Source of the DNA: Pseudomonas donghuensis
GTDB lineage: Bacteria; Pseudomonadota; Gammaproteobacteria; Pseudomonadales; Pseudomonadaceae
Assembly (NCBI RefSeq): GCF_000259195.1
Contig: NZ_JH650771.1
Coordinates: forward strand, 1-40,769
Reading direction: 5' to 3'
Length of the DNA stretch: 40,769 nucleotides
Shown here: piece by piece, positions 7,727 through 18,912 of the stretch
How positions within the stretch are numbered: position 1 is the first letter of the stretch
Layout of the letters: every line of letters begins with the position of its first letter
Made by a program: the position numbers and the translations under genes
Notes under the pieces: generated by a model
Database searches by the model: none
The model's input: the letters and a program-made list of their open reading frames with translations, nothing else
What the model was told of the DNA's origin: nothing

Positions 7727-9141
7727 TCGCCAGCCCCTGCCAAACGCAGCGCCAGCGCCTTGGCTTGCAAGGCGACATCGGTGACCGCCGTGCTCTCCCA
7801 CCATAGGCCGCGCAAGGGTGGCCCCATGGCAAACAGGCGACGGCTCACCTGCCCTTCGGCATCGAGCACCGCCCCTCCTTCGTCGGCAGCGATCCCAAGG
7901 GCCAGAGGCCCTGGCTGGACCAGGCGGCGCTGCAGCAGGTTCTGCGGCAACGAGCGGGCAACCCGGCGCCAGTCGTATTCGATACCGGTGGAGTTGATCA
8001 ACGCGGCAGCCGTTAGCCGTTCGACCAGCGCTTGCCCGCGAAAACGCAGCGTTACCACAGGCTGCCCGTCGACACCGATTTCGACTCCCTGCAGTGATGC
8101 CGCATGGATACGCAAACGCCCTTCTTCGACCAGGCGCGCCAGCAATGCCGCGCCCTGAGGCGGCGAACGATGATGATGGCTTTCCCACCAGGGTCGGACG
8201 TGGCGTACGAACTGGCGCTTGTGACGCTCGCTGGCCTGGCTCCAGAGCCTGGCGATATGCACACGCACGGTATCGAGCGGTGCCTGCCAGTCGATCCCCT
8301 GTTGTTGGGCGGTTCGGCATTGCCCGCGCAAGGCTCGTAACAATTGCAAGGGACTGCGCAGCGTCGGGTCAGTTGCCAGAAAATCTTCCCAGGCCGGCGG
8401 TTGCCGGCGTTCATGGGGCAAAAGGCCGTGGCGGGAGAACACCTCGATCAGCCCACGATGCCCGGCCGCCTGCAGCGACACTACGGCATCGACCATGGTC
8501 AAACCGGAACCGATGATGACCACCCGGCCATCGGCGTCAATCGACTGCATGGCCTGAATGTCCCAGGGATCGACCGCTGCGGTGTTCAATGCATTGTCGC
8601 TGAGCCGCGTGGTACGCGCCGCCGCAAACATGCCGGTGGCCAGCACAGCCCTGGTTGCGCGCAAGGTGCGCCCGTCGGCCAGACTGACGCTGACGCCCTG
8701 CTCGCCCACTGTCAGGTCAAGCGCTTCGGCCTGCACATGCTCAAGTTTCGAGCCCTGTTGTGAACCGATCGCCTCAGCTTCGGCCAGGCGCTGGCGCGCA
8801 TAGACGCCAAACAGCCCGCGCGGCGCAAACAGCTCAGCCACGGGTACCTGCTGCTCGGCTGACTCCGGCCAACCGCCCGCTGCAATAAAGTGGCCGAGCC
8901 AGGCGGTCAGGTCATCGGCGTTGTCCGGATCGACACTCATGCGCGCGGCATTGCCATTGAGCGTGTGGCCCAGGTGTGTGGCGCTGTAGGCTTCACCACG
9001 GCCCAGCTCGCGGCGCGGCTCGACGATCAATACGCGGCGTTGCCCCGGTTGACGCAATAACTGGGCAGCCAGCATGGCGCCACTCAAGCCACCGCCGATG
9101 ATCAGGACATCGCTCGCCAGGTTTTCTCGTTGCGCGCTCAT
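7723..9141 (-). CDS. FAD/NAD(P)-binding protein (NAD_binding_9-like flavoprotein)
   Basis: This 472-residue protein has an N-terminal Rossmann FAD loop, [17 protein letters not shown], about residues 14-30. An [11 protein letters not shown] segment follows, then a second nucleotide site near [14 protein letters not shown] and the late ATG-type motif in [16 protein letters not shown]. It resembles Pseudomonas flavoproteins of the FAD-NAD(P)-binding (NAD_binding_9) family, related to hydroxylamine or amine N-oxygenases and lycopene-cyclase-like proteins. The reaction is unknown. The ATG at 9141 follows CGGAGAAGCCG. The stop codon shares CTAG with the soxR stop (7723-7726), so the two genes meet tail to tail with no gap. 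There is no sign that it belongs to the SoxR regulon, as no box precedes it. Confidence 0.75.
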   Translation of the reverse strand: MSAQRENLASDVLIIGGGLSGAMLAAQLLRQPGQRRVLIVEPRRELGRGEAYSATHLGHTLNGNAARMSVDPDNADDLTAWLGHFIAAGGWPESAEQQVPVAELFAPRGLFGVYARQRLAEAEAIGSQQGSKLEHVQAEALDLTVGEQGVSVSLADGRTLRATRAVLATGMFAAARTTRLSDNALNTAAVDPWDIQAMQSIDADGRVVIIGSGLTMVDAVVSLQAAGHRGLIEVFSRHGLLPHERRQPPAWEDFLATDPTLRSPLQLLRALRGQCRTAQQQGIDWQAPLDTVRVHIARLWSQASERHKRQFVRHVRPWWESHHHRSPPQGAALLARLVEEGRLRIHAASLQGVEIGVDGQPVVTLRFRGQALVERLTAAALINSTGIEYDWRRVARSLPQNLLQRRLVQPGPLALGIAADEGGAVLDAEGQVSRRLFAMGPPLRGLWWESTAVTDVALQAKALALRLAGAGD

Positions 9142-9219
9142 CGGCTTCTCCGTCTTGTTTGCGCGCAATAATAAGCAGCAAAACACCCATTGCGCAGCCG
9201 GCCCCGTACCAAAGTAGGA

Positions 9220-10200
9220 TCAGCCTCCAGGCGCACAGAGGCGTCGCCGGTAATCGCTGGGGGCAAACCCGGTGACTTTGAAGAACACTTTGCGAAAGGC
9301 GCCCGGATCCTGATAACCGACGCCCCAGGCGATCTGGTCGATGGATCGGTTGGTGAACTCGAGCATTCGGCAAGCCCGCCCCACCCGCACCTGCTGGCAG
9401 TACTCGGTTGGCTTGAGGCCGGTAGCACTGCGAAAGCGACGCAGGAAGGTGCGCGGCTCAAGGCCGGCACAATCAGCCATGGTCGCCAGCGACACGTCGC
9501 GCGCGCCGCTGCCTTGCAACCAGTGCTGGACCTTGAGCACCGCCTCGTCGCCGTGATCCAGCCGTGGGCTGAAAACACTGCCGGGGCGCTGCTCGCCGCT
9601 GACCCGCTGCACCGCAAGAAAACGCGCGGTTTGCGCAGCCAGGGTCTCACCCAGGTAACGCTCTACCAGCTTGAGGCCCAGGTCGGTCCAGGCCATCAAG
9701 CCGGCCGAGGTAATAATGTCGCCATCATCAAGCAGCGGCAGGTTGGCTTCTACCTGAACCCGGGGAAAACGCTCGGCCAGTGATTGGGCAAAATTCCAGT
9801 GAGTGGTCGCCGGGCGCCCATCGAGCAAGCCGCTGGCGGCGATGAAGAACACCCCGACGCAGACCGACACCAGCAACGCACCATCGCCATGCCATTGACG
9901 CAGACTGCCACGGTAGCGCGCGAGCAATTCCGGCGACGGGGCCTGGGTCAGGCTCGGCGGAATGACCATCGCGCGAAGTTGATGAGCAATGCCCGGATGG
10001 GTGTCGAATGAAACCTGCAACTGTTGATCAGCGCCCTCGCTCCAATGGCTTACGCGCAACACCGGCCGGTCCAGCGCTCCCAGTTCATGGCACAGGCGAT
10101 TGGCCACGGCAAACAGGTCGGTCAGGCCATGGACCGCAGCCAGCTGCGCACCGGGATACATCAGCACGCCAATTTCCAGAGTGTCCCGCGCTGTCGCCAT
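9220..10200 (-). CDS. GlxA-type transcriptional regulator (DJ-1/PfpI + AraC HTH)
   Basis: A 326-residue regulator. Residues 1-190 form a DJ-1/PfpI (glutamine amidotransferase-like) sensor domain, from LEIGVLMYPGAQLAAVHGL to DIITSAGLMAWTDLGLKLVE, with a cysteine in VSVCVGVFFIAASGLLDGRP at the nucleophile elbow. The last 100 residues are an AraC double helix-turn-helix, including CAGLEPRTFLRRFRSATGLKPTEY and IAWGVGYQDPGAFRKVFFKVTG segments. Relatives such as GbdR, ArgR and CdhR respond to amines, amino acids and quaternary ammonium compounds. The ATG at 10200 starts the conserved domain; the longer in-frame extension looks like promoter sequence. It is divergent from the cysteine hydrolase at 10307, its most likely target. 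Confidence 0.88.
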   Translation of the reverse strand: MATARDTLEIGVLMYPGAQLAAVHGLTDLFAVANRLCHELGALDRPVLRVSHWSEGADQQLQVSFDTHPGIAHQLRAMVIPPSLTQAPSPELLARYRGSLRQWHGDGALLVSVCVGVFFIAASGLLDGRPATTHWNFAQSLAERFPRVQVEANLPLLDDGDIITSAGLMAWTDLGLKLVERYLGETLAAQTARFLAVQRVSGEQRPGSVFSPRLDHGDEAVLKVQHWLQGSGARDVSLATMADCAGLEPRTFLRRFRSATGLKPTEYCQQVRVGRACRMLEFTNRSIDQIAWGVGYQDPGAFRKVFFKVTGFAPSDYRRRLCAPGG

Positions 10201-10306
10201 TGTCAGTTTTTCCCGCCATTTTGTCGTTCGCGCCAATCCGCAAGCGCATCGCTCAAGCCTATAACTATCGCCACACCACAACCACTCTCGACACGAGGCT
10301 TTTACG

Positions 10307-10864
10307 ATGAGCAAACAGGCACTGATCGTCATCGACATCCAGAACGATTACTTCCCCGGCGGCAAATGGACCCTGGATGGCGCCGATGCTGCGGCCGACA
10401 ATGCCGCCAGCATCCTTGAAGCCGCCCGTGCCCGCGGCGATCTGGTCGTGCACGTGCGCCACGAGTTCGAGTCCAGCGATGCACCGTTCTTCACCCCGGG
10501 CTCCGAAGGCGCGCAGATTCACCCCAAGGCGGCCAACCGCGCCGGTGAGCCGGTGGTACTCAAGCACAAGGTCAATGCATTTTTGGGTACCGAGCTCAAG
10601 CACCTGCTCGATGACGGGCAAATCAGCAACGTCACGGTGATCGGCAGCATGAGCCACATGTGCATCGATGCCGTCAGCCGCGCGGCTGCCGATTACGGCT
10701 ATGGCGTCACGGTGGTTCACGATGCCTGCGCTACCCGCGCCCTGGAGTTCAACGGTGTCACGGTTCCGGCAGCCCATGTACATGCCGCTTACATGGCATC
10801 ACTGGCCTTCGCTTACGCCCAGGTGATCTCCACCGAGGACTATCTGACCGGCGCCAACCACTAA
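10307..10864 (+). CDS. Cysteine hydrolase, isochorismatase-like family
   Basis: A 185-residue cytoplasmic hydrolase with the catalytic triad of the isochorismatase/nicotinamidase fold: D10 in LIVIDIQNDYFPGG, K86 in LKHKVNAF and C119 in GSMSHMCIDAV. The preceding cis-peptide-type segment and the C-terminal VHAAYMASL motif also fit. Members hydrolyse small amides such as nicotinamide, N-carbamoyl compounds or peroxyureidoacrylate. The substrate here is not determinable. GAGG lies eight bases before the ATG at 10307. It is divergent from a GlxA-type regulator with 106 bp between them, so it is probably induced by a nitrogenous compound that the regulator senses. Confidence 0.88.
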   Translation: MSKQALIVIDIQNDYFPGGKWTLDGADAAADNAASILEAARARGDLVVHVRHEFESSDAPFFTPGSEGAQIHPKAANRAGEPVVLKHKVNAFLGTELKHLLDDGQISNVTVIGSMSHMCIDAVSRAAADYGYGVTVVHDACATRALEFNGVTVPAAHVHAAYMASLAFAYAQVISTEDYLTGANH

Positions 10865-10885
10865 CTGCGCCGACCCGCTGCGTGC

Positions 10886-11461
10886 TCAGATCACCACATT
10901 GCGCACAAAGCGGGTCGCCACTTCACCGTCATTTCTATAGGCATAGCGGCGGTTGCTGGCAAAAGTGAAGAACTCACCGGCATTGAGCAGGTGTTGTTGC
11001 CCCTCTACCTGCAAGGTCAGGCAACCTTCGAACACGAACAACTGCTCGCTCCAGCCATCGGCATCGGGCTCGCAGGGGTAGACCTCGCCAGGCTCCAGGC
11101 GCCACTCCCAGAGTTCAACTTCACGGCTGGCAGCGGAGCTGGCCAGCAACACGGCCTTGCTGCCGGGATGCACGCCGGTCCAGGCCAGTTCGTTGATCCG
11201 GCTCGGGTCGCGGTTGTCTGGCGCTTTGATTAAGTCACTGAAGGCGACTTGCAGGGCTTGGGCGATCAGATCCAGCGTGGTCAGGCTGACATTTTTCTCG
11301 CCGGCCTCGATAGCCACCAGCATGCGGCGGCTGACGCCGGACTTTTGCGCCAGGGTGCTCTGGCTCATTTCGCCAGCATGACGCAGGCGACGAATGTTCT
11401 GGCTGACGTGCTGAAGCACCGAAGCGCGTTGACTGGAATCTTTGTGCACTATATTGCTCAT
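10886..11461 (-). CDS. XRE-family regulator with cupin sensor domain
   Basis: The product is 191 residues. Residues 15-80 form an XRE helix-turn-helix (NIRRLRHAGEMSQSTLAQKS followed by GVSRRMLVAIEAGEKNVS). Residues 110-190 form a cupin barrel (WRLEPGEVYPCEPDADGW, LFVFEGCLTLQVEG, LNAGEFFTFA). This layout is that of small-molecule-responsive repressors such as PuuR relatives. The ATG at 11461 has no Shine-Dalgarno sequence. If the palindrome at 11475-11486 provided the -10, the leader would be only a few bases long. Site B lies inside its first codons and site C just upstream, so autoregulation is likely. It is divergent from an EamA transporter, its probable target. Confidence 0.85.
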   Translation of the reverse strand: MSNIVHKDSSQRASVLQHVSQNIRRLRHAGEMSQSTLAQKSGVSRRMLVAIEAGEKNVSLTTLDLIAQALQVAFSDLIKAPDNRDPSRINELAWTGVHPGSKAVLLASSAASREVELWEWRLEPGEVYPCEPDADGWSEQLFVFEGCLTLQVEGQQHLLNAGEFFTFASNRRYAYRNDGEVATRFVRNVVI

Positions 11462-11462
11462 C
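11443..11462 (+). promoter_or_regulatory. Candidate operator, site B
   Basis: TGTGCACTATATTGCTCATC differs at only two of 20 positions from the site upstream of rhtA at 71-90. It overlaps the first codons of the XRE-cupin gene. Its imperfect palindromic core GCACTATATTGC is centred 29 bp from the core of site C, close to three helical turns. The sequence match is direct; operator function is inference. Confidence 0.55.
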
Positions 11463-11471
11463 AATAGGGGT

Positions 11472-11491
11472 TGCGCAGTATACTGCCCACT
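11472..11491 (+). promoter_or_regulatory. Candidate operator, site C (perfect palindromic core)
   Basis: The core GCAGTATACTGC at 11475-11486 is a perfect 12-bp inverted repeat, and its flanks match site A (TGCGCAGTATA). It sits between the divergent XRE-cupin and EamA genes. Being symmetric, it presents TATACT on both strands and could be an overlapping -10 for both directions as well as an operator. Confidence 0.55.
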
Positions 11492-11533
11492 TTCGCCGCA
11501 ATTGTGCGTCGACCCTTTCCCGTGTGCAAGGCC

Positions 11534-12478
11534 ATGACCCCAACGAACGCTGCTGAACGCCCTTCCGTTTCCTTCCGGCTGAGCAAGGCCGAACTGGTGC
11601 TGGTGTTTATCACCATGCTCTGGGGCGGCACCTTCTTGCTGGTACACAACGTGATGACGGTCAGCGGACCGATGTTTTTCGTCGGCCTGCGCTTTGCCGC
11701 CGCCGCCTTGTTCGTCGGCCTGGTCTCAGCCCGTACGTTGCCCGGCCTGACCGCCACCGAACTCAAGGCCGGGGTGTTGATCGGCGTGTCGATCATGCTC
11801 GGCTACGGCCTGCAGACCGTGGGCCTGCAAACCATCAGCAGCAGCCAGTCGGCGTTCATCACCGCCCTTTACGTGCCCTTCGTGCCCTTGCTGCAATGGC
11901 TGGTGCTGGGCCGCCGCCCCGGCCTGATGCCGAGCCTGGGCATTGGCCTGGCATTTGCCGGCCTGATGCTGCTGGCGGGCCCCGGCGGCGGTTCGCTGCA
12001 GTTCAGCCCCGGCGAAATCGCCACCCTGGTCAGTGCCGTGGCCATCGCCGCGGAAATCATTCTGATCAGCCGTTATGCCGGCCAGGTCGATGTCCGCCGG
12101 GTGACCGTGGTGCAGCTGGCCACCGCGTCGGCGCTGTCGTTCATGCTGGTGGTACCGACCCAGGAACGCCTGCCGGACTTCTCCTGGCTGTTGCTGCTCA
12201 GCGCCGTGGGCCTGGGCGCGATGAGCGCGGTGATCCAGGTGGCGATGAACTGGGCACAGCAATCGGTTTCGCCGACCCGCGCCACCCTGATCTACGCCGG
12301 TGAGCCGGTATGGGCCGGCATCGTCGGACGCATCGCCGGCGAACGCCTGCCGGGCGTGGCCTTGCTCGGTGGTGTGCTGATTGTCGTCGCCGTGGTGGTC
12401 AGCGAACTGAAGTTTCGTCGCCGTGGCGAAGAGCAGTCCCTGGCGGTTGACGCCGAAGAACCTGAAGCGGGTCTCTGA
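11534..12478 (+). CDS. EamA/DMT-family exporter
   Basis: A 314-residue inner-membrane transporter with two EamA repeats and about ten hydrophobic segments. The first repeat begins VLVFITMLWGGTFLLVHNVM and the second ends with GEPVWAGIVGRIAGERLPG, a typical EamA signature. Members export amino acids or other metabolites; the substrate is unknown. ATG at 11534 is taken as the start, just before the charged N-terminal tail. The upstream ribosome site (AAGG) is weak, and an earlier TTG at 11471 is unlikely because it would lie inside the palindrome. It is divergent from the XRE-cupin regulator. The shared operator-like sites suggest co-regulation with rhtA. Confidence 0.85.
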   Translation: MTPTNAAERPSVSFRLSKAELVLVFITMLWGGTFLLVHNVMTVSGPMFFVGLRFAAAALFVGLVSARTLPGLTATELKAGVLIGVSIMLGYGLQTVGLQTISSSQSAFITALYVPFVPLLQWLVLGRRPGLMPSLGIGLAFAGLMLLAGPGGGSLQFSPGEIATLVSAVAIAAEIILISRYAGQVDVRRVTVVQLATASALSFMLVVPTQERLPDFSWLLLLSAVGLGAMSAVIQVAMNWAQQSVSPTRATLIYAGEPVWAGIVGRIAGERLPGVALLGGVLIVVAVVVSELKFRRRGEEQSLAVDAEEPEAGL

Positions 12479-12627
12479 TCGGCAAATGCAGGCTATCCTT
12501 TGAAAAAAACTGTTATAAAAAAAAGGATTGATACAGCGCTCTTGTAGGATTCTGCGACAGCTTGCGGGTTGGTGATCGACCGGTCGCCACGTATGATCCC
12601 TTACAAACTCCTGCAGATTAGAAATCT

Positions 12628-15542
<2,915 letters not shown>

Positions 15543-15543
<1 letters not shown>

Positions 15544-15887
15544 TGGAAGAAGTCATTGCAATCGCCATCGGTGTGCTCGCCGCCTCCGGGGTCTGGCTGA
15601 TCCTGCGGCCACGGACCTTCCAGGTGGTGATGGGCCTGTGCCTGCTGTCGTACGGGGTCAACCTGTTCATCTTCAGCATGGGCAGCCTGTTCATCGGCAA
15701 GGAGCCGATCATCAAGGACGGTGTGCCCCAGGACCTGCTCAACTACACCGACCCGCTGCCCCAGGCCCTGGTGCTCACCGCGATCGTCATCAGCTTCGCC
15801 ATGACCGCGCTGTTCCTGGTGGTGCTGCTGGCCTCCCGCGGCCTGACCGGGACCGACCACGTCGATGGCCGGGAGCCTAACGAATGA
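15543..15887 (+). CDS. mrpC: Mrp Na+/H+ antiporter subunit C (NuoK-like)
   Basis: A 114-residue membrane protein with three hydrophobic segments, homologous to the complex I subunit NuoK. The conserved blocks VMGLCLLSYGVNLFIFSMG and DPLPQALVLTAIVISFAMTA are diagnostic of MrpC. It forms part of the membrane core of the antiporter. Start ATG overlaps the mrpA stop by one base, and its own stop overlaps the mrpD start in an ATGA, so the operon is translationally coupled throughout. Confidence 0.95.
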
Positions 15888-17569
15888 GTGCGATGAACCA
15901 ACTGATCGTCGCGCCCATCCTGCTGCCGCTGCTGACTGCGGCGCTGATGTTGCTGCTCGGGGAAAAACGCCGGCCGCTCAAGGCCCGTATCAACCTGATC
16001 TCCAGCCTGCTCGGTTTGGGCATCGCCATCACCCTGCTGCTGTGGGTGCAGGGCCAGGGGCAAGCCAGCTCGATTGGCGTGTACCTGCCCGGCAACTGGC
16101 CGGCGCCATTCGGCATCGTGCTGGTGGTCGACCGCCTTTCGGCCCTGATGCTGGTGCTGACCGGCATCGTCGGGGTCAGCGCCCTGGTGTTCGCCATGGC
16201 CCGCTGGGATCGCGCCGGCGCCAGCTTCCACGCCTTGTTCCAGATTCAACTGATGGGACTGTACGGGGCGTTCCTCACTGCCGACCTGTTCAACCTGTTC
16301 GTGTTTTTCGAGGTCCTGCTGGCGGCGTCCTACGGTCTGATCCTGCACGGTTCGGGTCGTGCCCGGGTCAAGGCCGGGCTGCATTACATCGCCATCAACC
16401 TCCTGGCTTCATCGCTGTTCCTGATTGGCGCGGCGATGCTCTACGGTGTCACCGGTACCCTGAACATGGCCGACCTGGCACTGAAGATCCCGCTGGTGCC
16501 GGAGGCTGATCGCGGCCTGTTGCACGCCGGCGCGGCGATCCTGGCCACGGCGTTCCTGGCCAAGGCCGGGATCTGGCCGCTGAACTTCTGGCTGGTGCCG
16601 GCTTATTCGTCAGCCAGCGCGCCAGTGGCTGCGTTGTTCGCGATCATGACCAAGGTCGGTTTCTACACCGTACTGCGTCTATGGACGCTGCTGTTCTCCG
16701 GCCAGGCTGGTGCTTCGGCGTTCTTTGGCGGCGACTGGCTGATCTATGGCGGCCTGGCCACCCTGGGTTGCGCGGCGGTGTCGATACTCGCGGCACAGCG
16801 CCTGGAGCGCATGGCCAGCCTGAGCATCCTGGTCTCGGCCGGCACCCTGCTGGCGGCTATCGGCTTCGGCCAGGCGACCCTGACGGCAGCAGCGTTGTTC
16901 TACCTGGTCAGCTCGACCCTGGCGCTGTGTGCGCTATTGCTGCTGGCCGAACTGATCGAGCGTTCGCGCTCGGCCAACGAAATCCCCCTGGACGATGAAG
17001 GTGACGGCCTGCCCTCCTGCGTAGAATCGCTGCACCCGCCCAAAGGCATCAACCTCGATGACGAACAGAAGGCAGTGATCGGCCAGGTGATCCCCTGGAC
17101 CATGGCGTTCCTGGGCCTGAGCTTCATCGCCTGCGCCCTGCTGATCATCGGCATGCCGCCGCTGTCGGGCTTTATCGGCAAACTCAGCCTGATCAGTGCG
17201 CTATTCAATCCCCAAGGCTTGGGTGTCTCGCCAGAGCAACCACTGAGCATCGCCGGCTGGATGCTGGTGGCATTGCTGGTGCTCTCTGGCATGGCCTCGC
17301 TGATCGCCCTGACCCGCGTCGGCATCCAGCGTTTCTGGACCCCCCAGGAGCGCCCGTCGCCATTGCTGCGCCGTTATGAGTGCATCCCCATCGTGGTGCT
17401 CCTGGGCCTGTGCGTGCTGCTCAGCCTGCACGCCGAACCATTGCTGCGCTACACCCAGGACACTGCGGCCGGCCTGCAGGACCCTGAGCAATACGTCAGC
17501 GCCGTACTCAGTACCCGACCAGTGCCCGGGCCCACCACCCTGGCGGCCAGTAGCGAGGTGCAGCCATGA
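15884..17569 (+). CDS. mrpD: Mrp Na+/H+ antiporter subunit D (NuoM/NuoN-like)
   Basis: A 561-residue polytopic protein of the proton-translocating NuoM/N family. It carries the conserved Glu in LFNLFVFFEVLLAASYGLIL and the Lys in FLAKAGIWPLNFWLVPAY and MTKVGFYTVLRL, which in complex I relatives form the proton path. A hydrophilic insertion of about 50 residues, rich in Asp and Glu (EIPLDDEGDGLPS then GINLDDEQKAVIG), separates the last helices near residues 365-405. Its topology suggests an exposed loop. It follows mrpC with a 4-bp ATGA overlap and overlaps mrpE in the same way. Confidence 0.95.
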   Translation: MSAMNQLIVAPILLPLLTAALMLLLGEKRRPLKARINLISSLLGLGIAITLLLWVQGQGQASSIGVYLPGNWPAPFGIVLVVDRLSALMLVLTGIVGVSALVFAMARWDRAGASFHALFQIQLMGLYGAFLTADLFNLFVFFEVLLAASYGLILHGSGRARVKAGLHYIAINLLASSLFLIGAAMLYGVTGTLNMADLALKIPLVPEADRGLLHAGAAILATAFLAKAGIWPLNFWLVPAYSSASAPVAALFAIMTKVGFYTVLRLWTLLFSGQAGASAFFGGDWLIYGGLATLGCAAVSILAAQRLERMASLSILVSAGTLLAAIGFGQATLTAAALFYLVSSTLALCALLLLAELIERSRSANEIPLDDEGDGLPSCVESLHPPKGINLDDEQKAVIGQVIPWTMAFLGLSFIACALLIIGMPPLSGFIGKLSLISALFNPQGLGVSPEQPLSIAGWMLVALLVLSGMASLIALTRVGIQRFWTPQERPSPLLRRYECIPIVVLLGLCVLLSLHAEPLLRYTQDTAAGLQDPEQYVSAVLSTRPVPGPTTLAASSEVQP

Positions 17570-18054
17570 AGCGTGTGTTCCCTGCCCCGTTGCTGTCCCT
17601 GTCGCTGTGGCTGCTGTGGCTGGTCCTGAACCTGTCGATCAGCCCCGGCAATCTGCTGCTGGGTGCCTTGCTGGGCATCGTCGCGCCGCTGCTGATGGCG
17701 CCACTGCGGCCACTGCCGGTACGCATACGTCATCCAGGCACCATCGCGCGCCTGATCCTGCGGGTTGGCGTCGATGTGCTGGTGTCCAACCTGCAGGTCG
17801 CCCGCGGCGTCTGGTCAGCCAAGCGCCGGCCACCACGCTCGCGGTTCGTGCATATTCCCCTGGACCTGCGCGACGCCCACGGCCTGGCGGCGTTATCGAT
17901 GATCACCACGGTGATCCCCGGGACCATCTGGTCGGAGCTGGCCCTGGACCGCAGCATCCTCTTGCTGCACGTGTTCGACCTGGACGACGAGACCCGCTTC
18001 ATTGAGCACTTCAAACACACCTATGAACGCCCGCTGATGGAGATTTTCGAATGA
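17566..18054 (+). CDS. mrpE: Mrp Na+/H+ antiporter subunit E
   Basis: A 162-residue protein with two N-terminal hydrophobic segments (LSLWLLWLVLNLSISPGNLL and LLGALLGIVAPLL) and a cytoplasmic C-terminal domain. The domain contains the family block SMITTVIPGTIWSELALDRS and ends FEHFKHTYERP-like (IEHFKHTYERPLMEIFE). MrpE is needed for assembly and full activity of the antiporter. The ATGA overlaps at both ends show it is coupled to mrpD and mrpF. Confidence 0.93.
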   Translation: MKRVFPAPLLSLSLWLLWLVLNLSISPGNLLLGALLGIVAPLLMAPLRPLPVRIRHPGTIARLILRVGVDVLVSNLQVARGVWSAKRRPPRSRFVHIPLDLRDAHGLAALSMITTVIPGTIWSELALDRSILLLHVFDLDDETRFIEHFKHTYERPLMEIFE

Positions 18055-18329
18055 CTGGCCTGCTTGCCAATGCCATTCTCGCCAGCCTGTTCATCTTCGC
18101 CCTGGCCATGGCCCTGACCCTGGTGCGGCTGTTTCGCGGCCCCTCGGCCCAGGACCGGGTACTGGCGCTGGATTACCTGTACATCCTGGCCATGCTGATG
18201 ATGCTGGTGCTGGGCATCCGCTACGCCAGCGACACCTACTTCGAGGGTGCGCTGCTGATCGCGCTGTTCGGCTTTGTCGGCTCCTTCGCCCTGGCCAAGT
18301 TCCTCCTGCGTGGCGAGGTGATCGAATGA
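18051..18329 (+). CDS. mrpF: Mrp Na+/H+ antiporter subunit F
   Basis: A 92-residue protein with three transmembrane segments. The segment LVRLFRGPSAQDRVLALDYL is the conserved MrpF signature, followed by ILAMLMMLVLGIRYASDTYF and a last helix ending KFLLRGEVIE. It is a small membrane subunit of the complex. Start and stop both overlap the neighbouring genes by 4 bp. Confidence 0.94.
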   Translation: MTGLLANAILASLFIFALAMALTLVRLFRGPSAQDRVLALDYLYILAMLMMLVLGIRYASDTYFEGALLIALFGFVGSFALAKFLLRGEVIE

Positions 18330-18691
18330 TCAATGCCAATGAACTGCCGTTTTGGGTAGAGATGCTGGTCGCCGCGTTGTTGTTGCTGAGCAGCCTGTTC
18401 GCCCTGAGCGGTGCCGTCGGCCTGATTCGCCTGAAAGACTTCTTTCAGCGCATGCACCCACCGGCGCTGGCATCGACCCTGGGCGCCTGGTGCGTGGCCC
18501 TGGCCTCGATCCTGTACTTCTCGATGCTCAAGGAGTCGCCGGTGCTGCATGCCTGGCTGATCCCGATCCTGCTGTCGATCACCGTGCCGGTCACCACGCT
18601 GCTGCTGGCCCGCGCCGCATTGTTTCGCAAACGCATGTCCGGCGATGACGTACCTGAAGAGGTCAGCAGTGGCCGCGAGCGGGGCAACTAG
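18326..18691 (+). CDS. mrpG: Mrp Na+/H+ antiporter subunit G
   Basis: A 121-residue protein with three hydrophobic segments and the MrpG signature GAVGLIRLKDFFQRMHPPAL in the first half, followed by LGAWCVALASILYFS. It is the last gene of the operon. A charged tail (SGDDVPEEVSSGRERGN) extends into the cytoplasm. The stop at 18691 is only 14 bp from the end of the convergent gene at 18706, and no clear terminator is visible between them. Confidence 0.94.
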   Translation: MINANELPFWVEMLVAALLLLSSLFALSGAVGLIRLKDFFQRMHPPALASTLGAWCVALASILYFSMLKESPVLHAWLIPILLSITVPVTTLLLARAALFRKRMSGDDVPEEVSSGRERGN

Positions 18692-18705
18692 GGTCTACCC
18701 CAGGA

Positions 18706-18912
18706 TCAACCACTGAGTTGCTGCAGCTCGCGGCGGACCATAGCGGCATACTCGGGCGGGCTCAGTTTGTAGAGCTCAGTGGCCACCCAATCGAACCAGG
18801 CAGCCTGCATCTGTGGGCGCTGCAATAGCCATTGTTCGGCCAGAGCCCTTGCTTGCGCCTGGTGCCGGACATGGAAGTCGGCACGACTGGGGCGTTCGAC
18901 AGGCTCGCTCAC
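18706..18912 (-). CDS. Small soluble protein, unknown
   Basis: A 68-residue protein that starts with GTG at 18912. The GTG overlaps the stop of the upstream gene in a GTGA, so the two are translationally coupled. The sequence is helical and tryptophan-rich: QALAEQWLLQRPQMQAAWFD then WVATELYKLSPPEYAAMVRR, ending ELQQLSG. No membrane segment, signal peptide or cysteine pair is present. I do not recognise a family name. Its convergent neighbour is mrpG with 14 bp between them. The coupling to the 156-residue protein suggests a shared process. Confidence 0.65.
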   Translation of the reverse strand: MSEPVERPSRADFHVRHQAQARALAEQWLLQRPQMQAAWFDWVATELYKLSPPEYAAMVRRELQQLSG

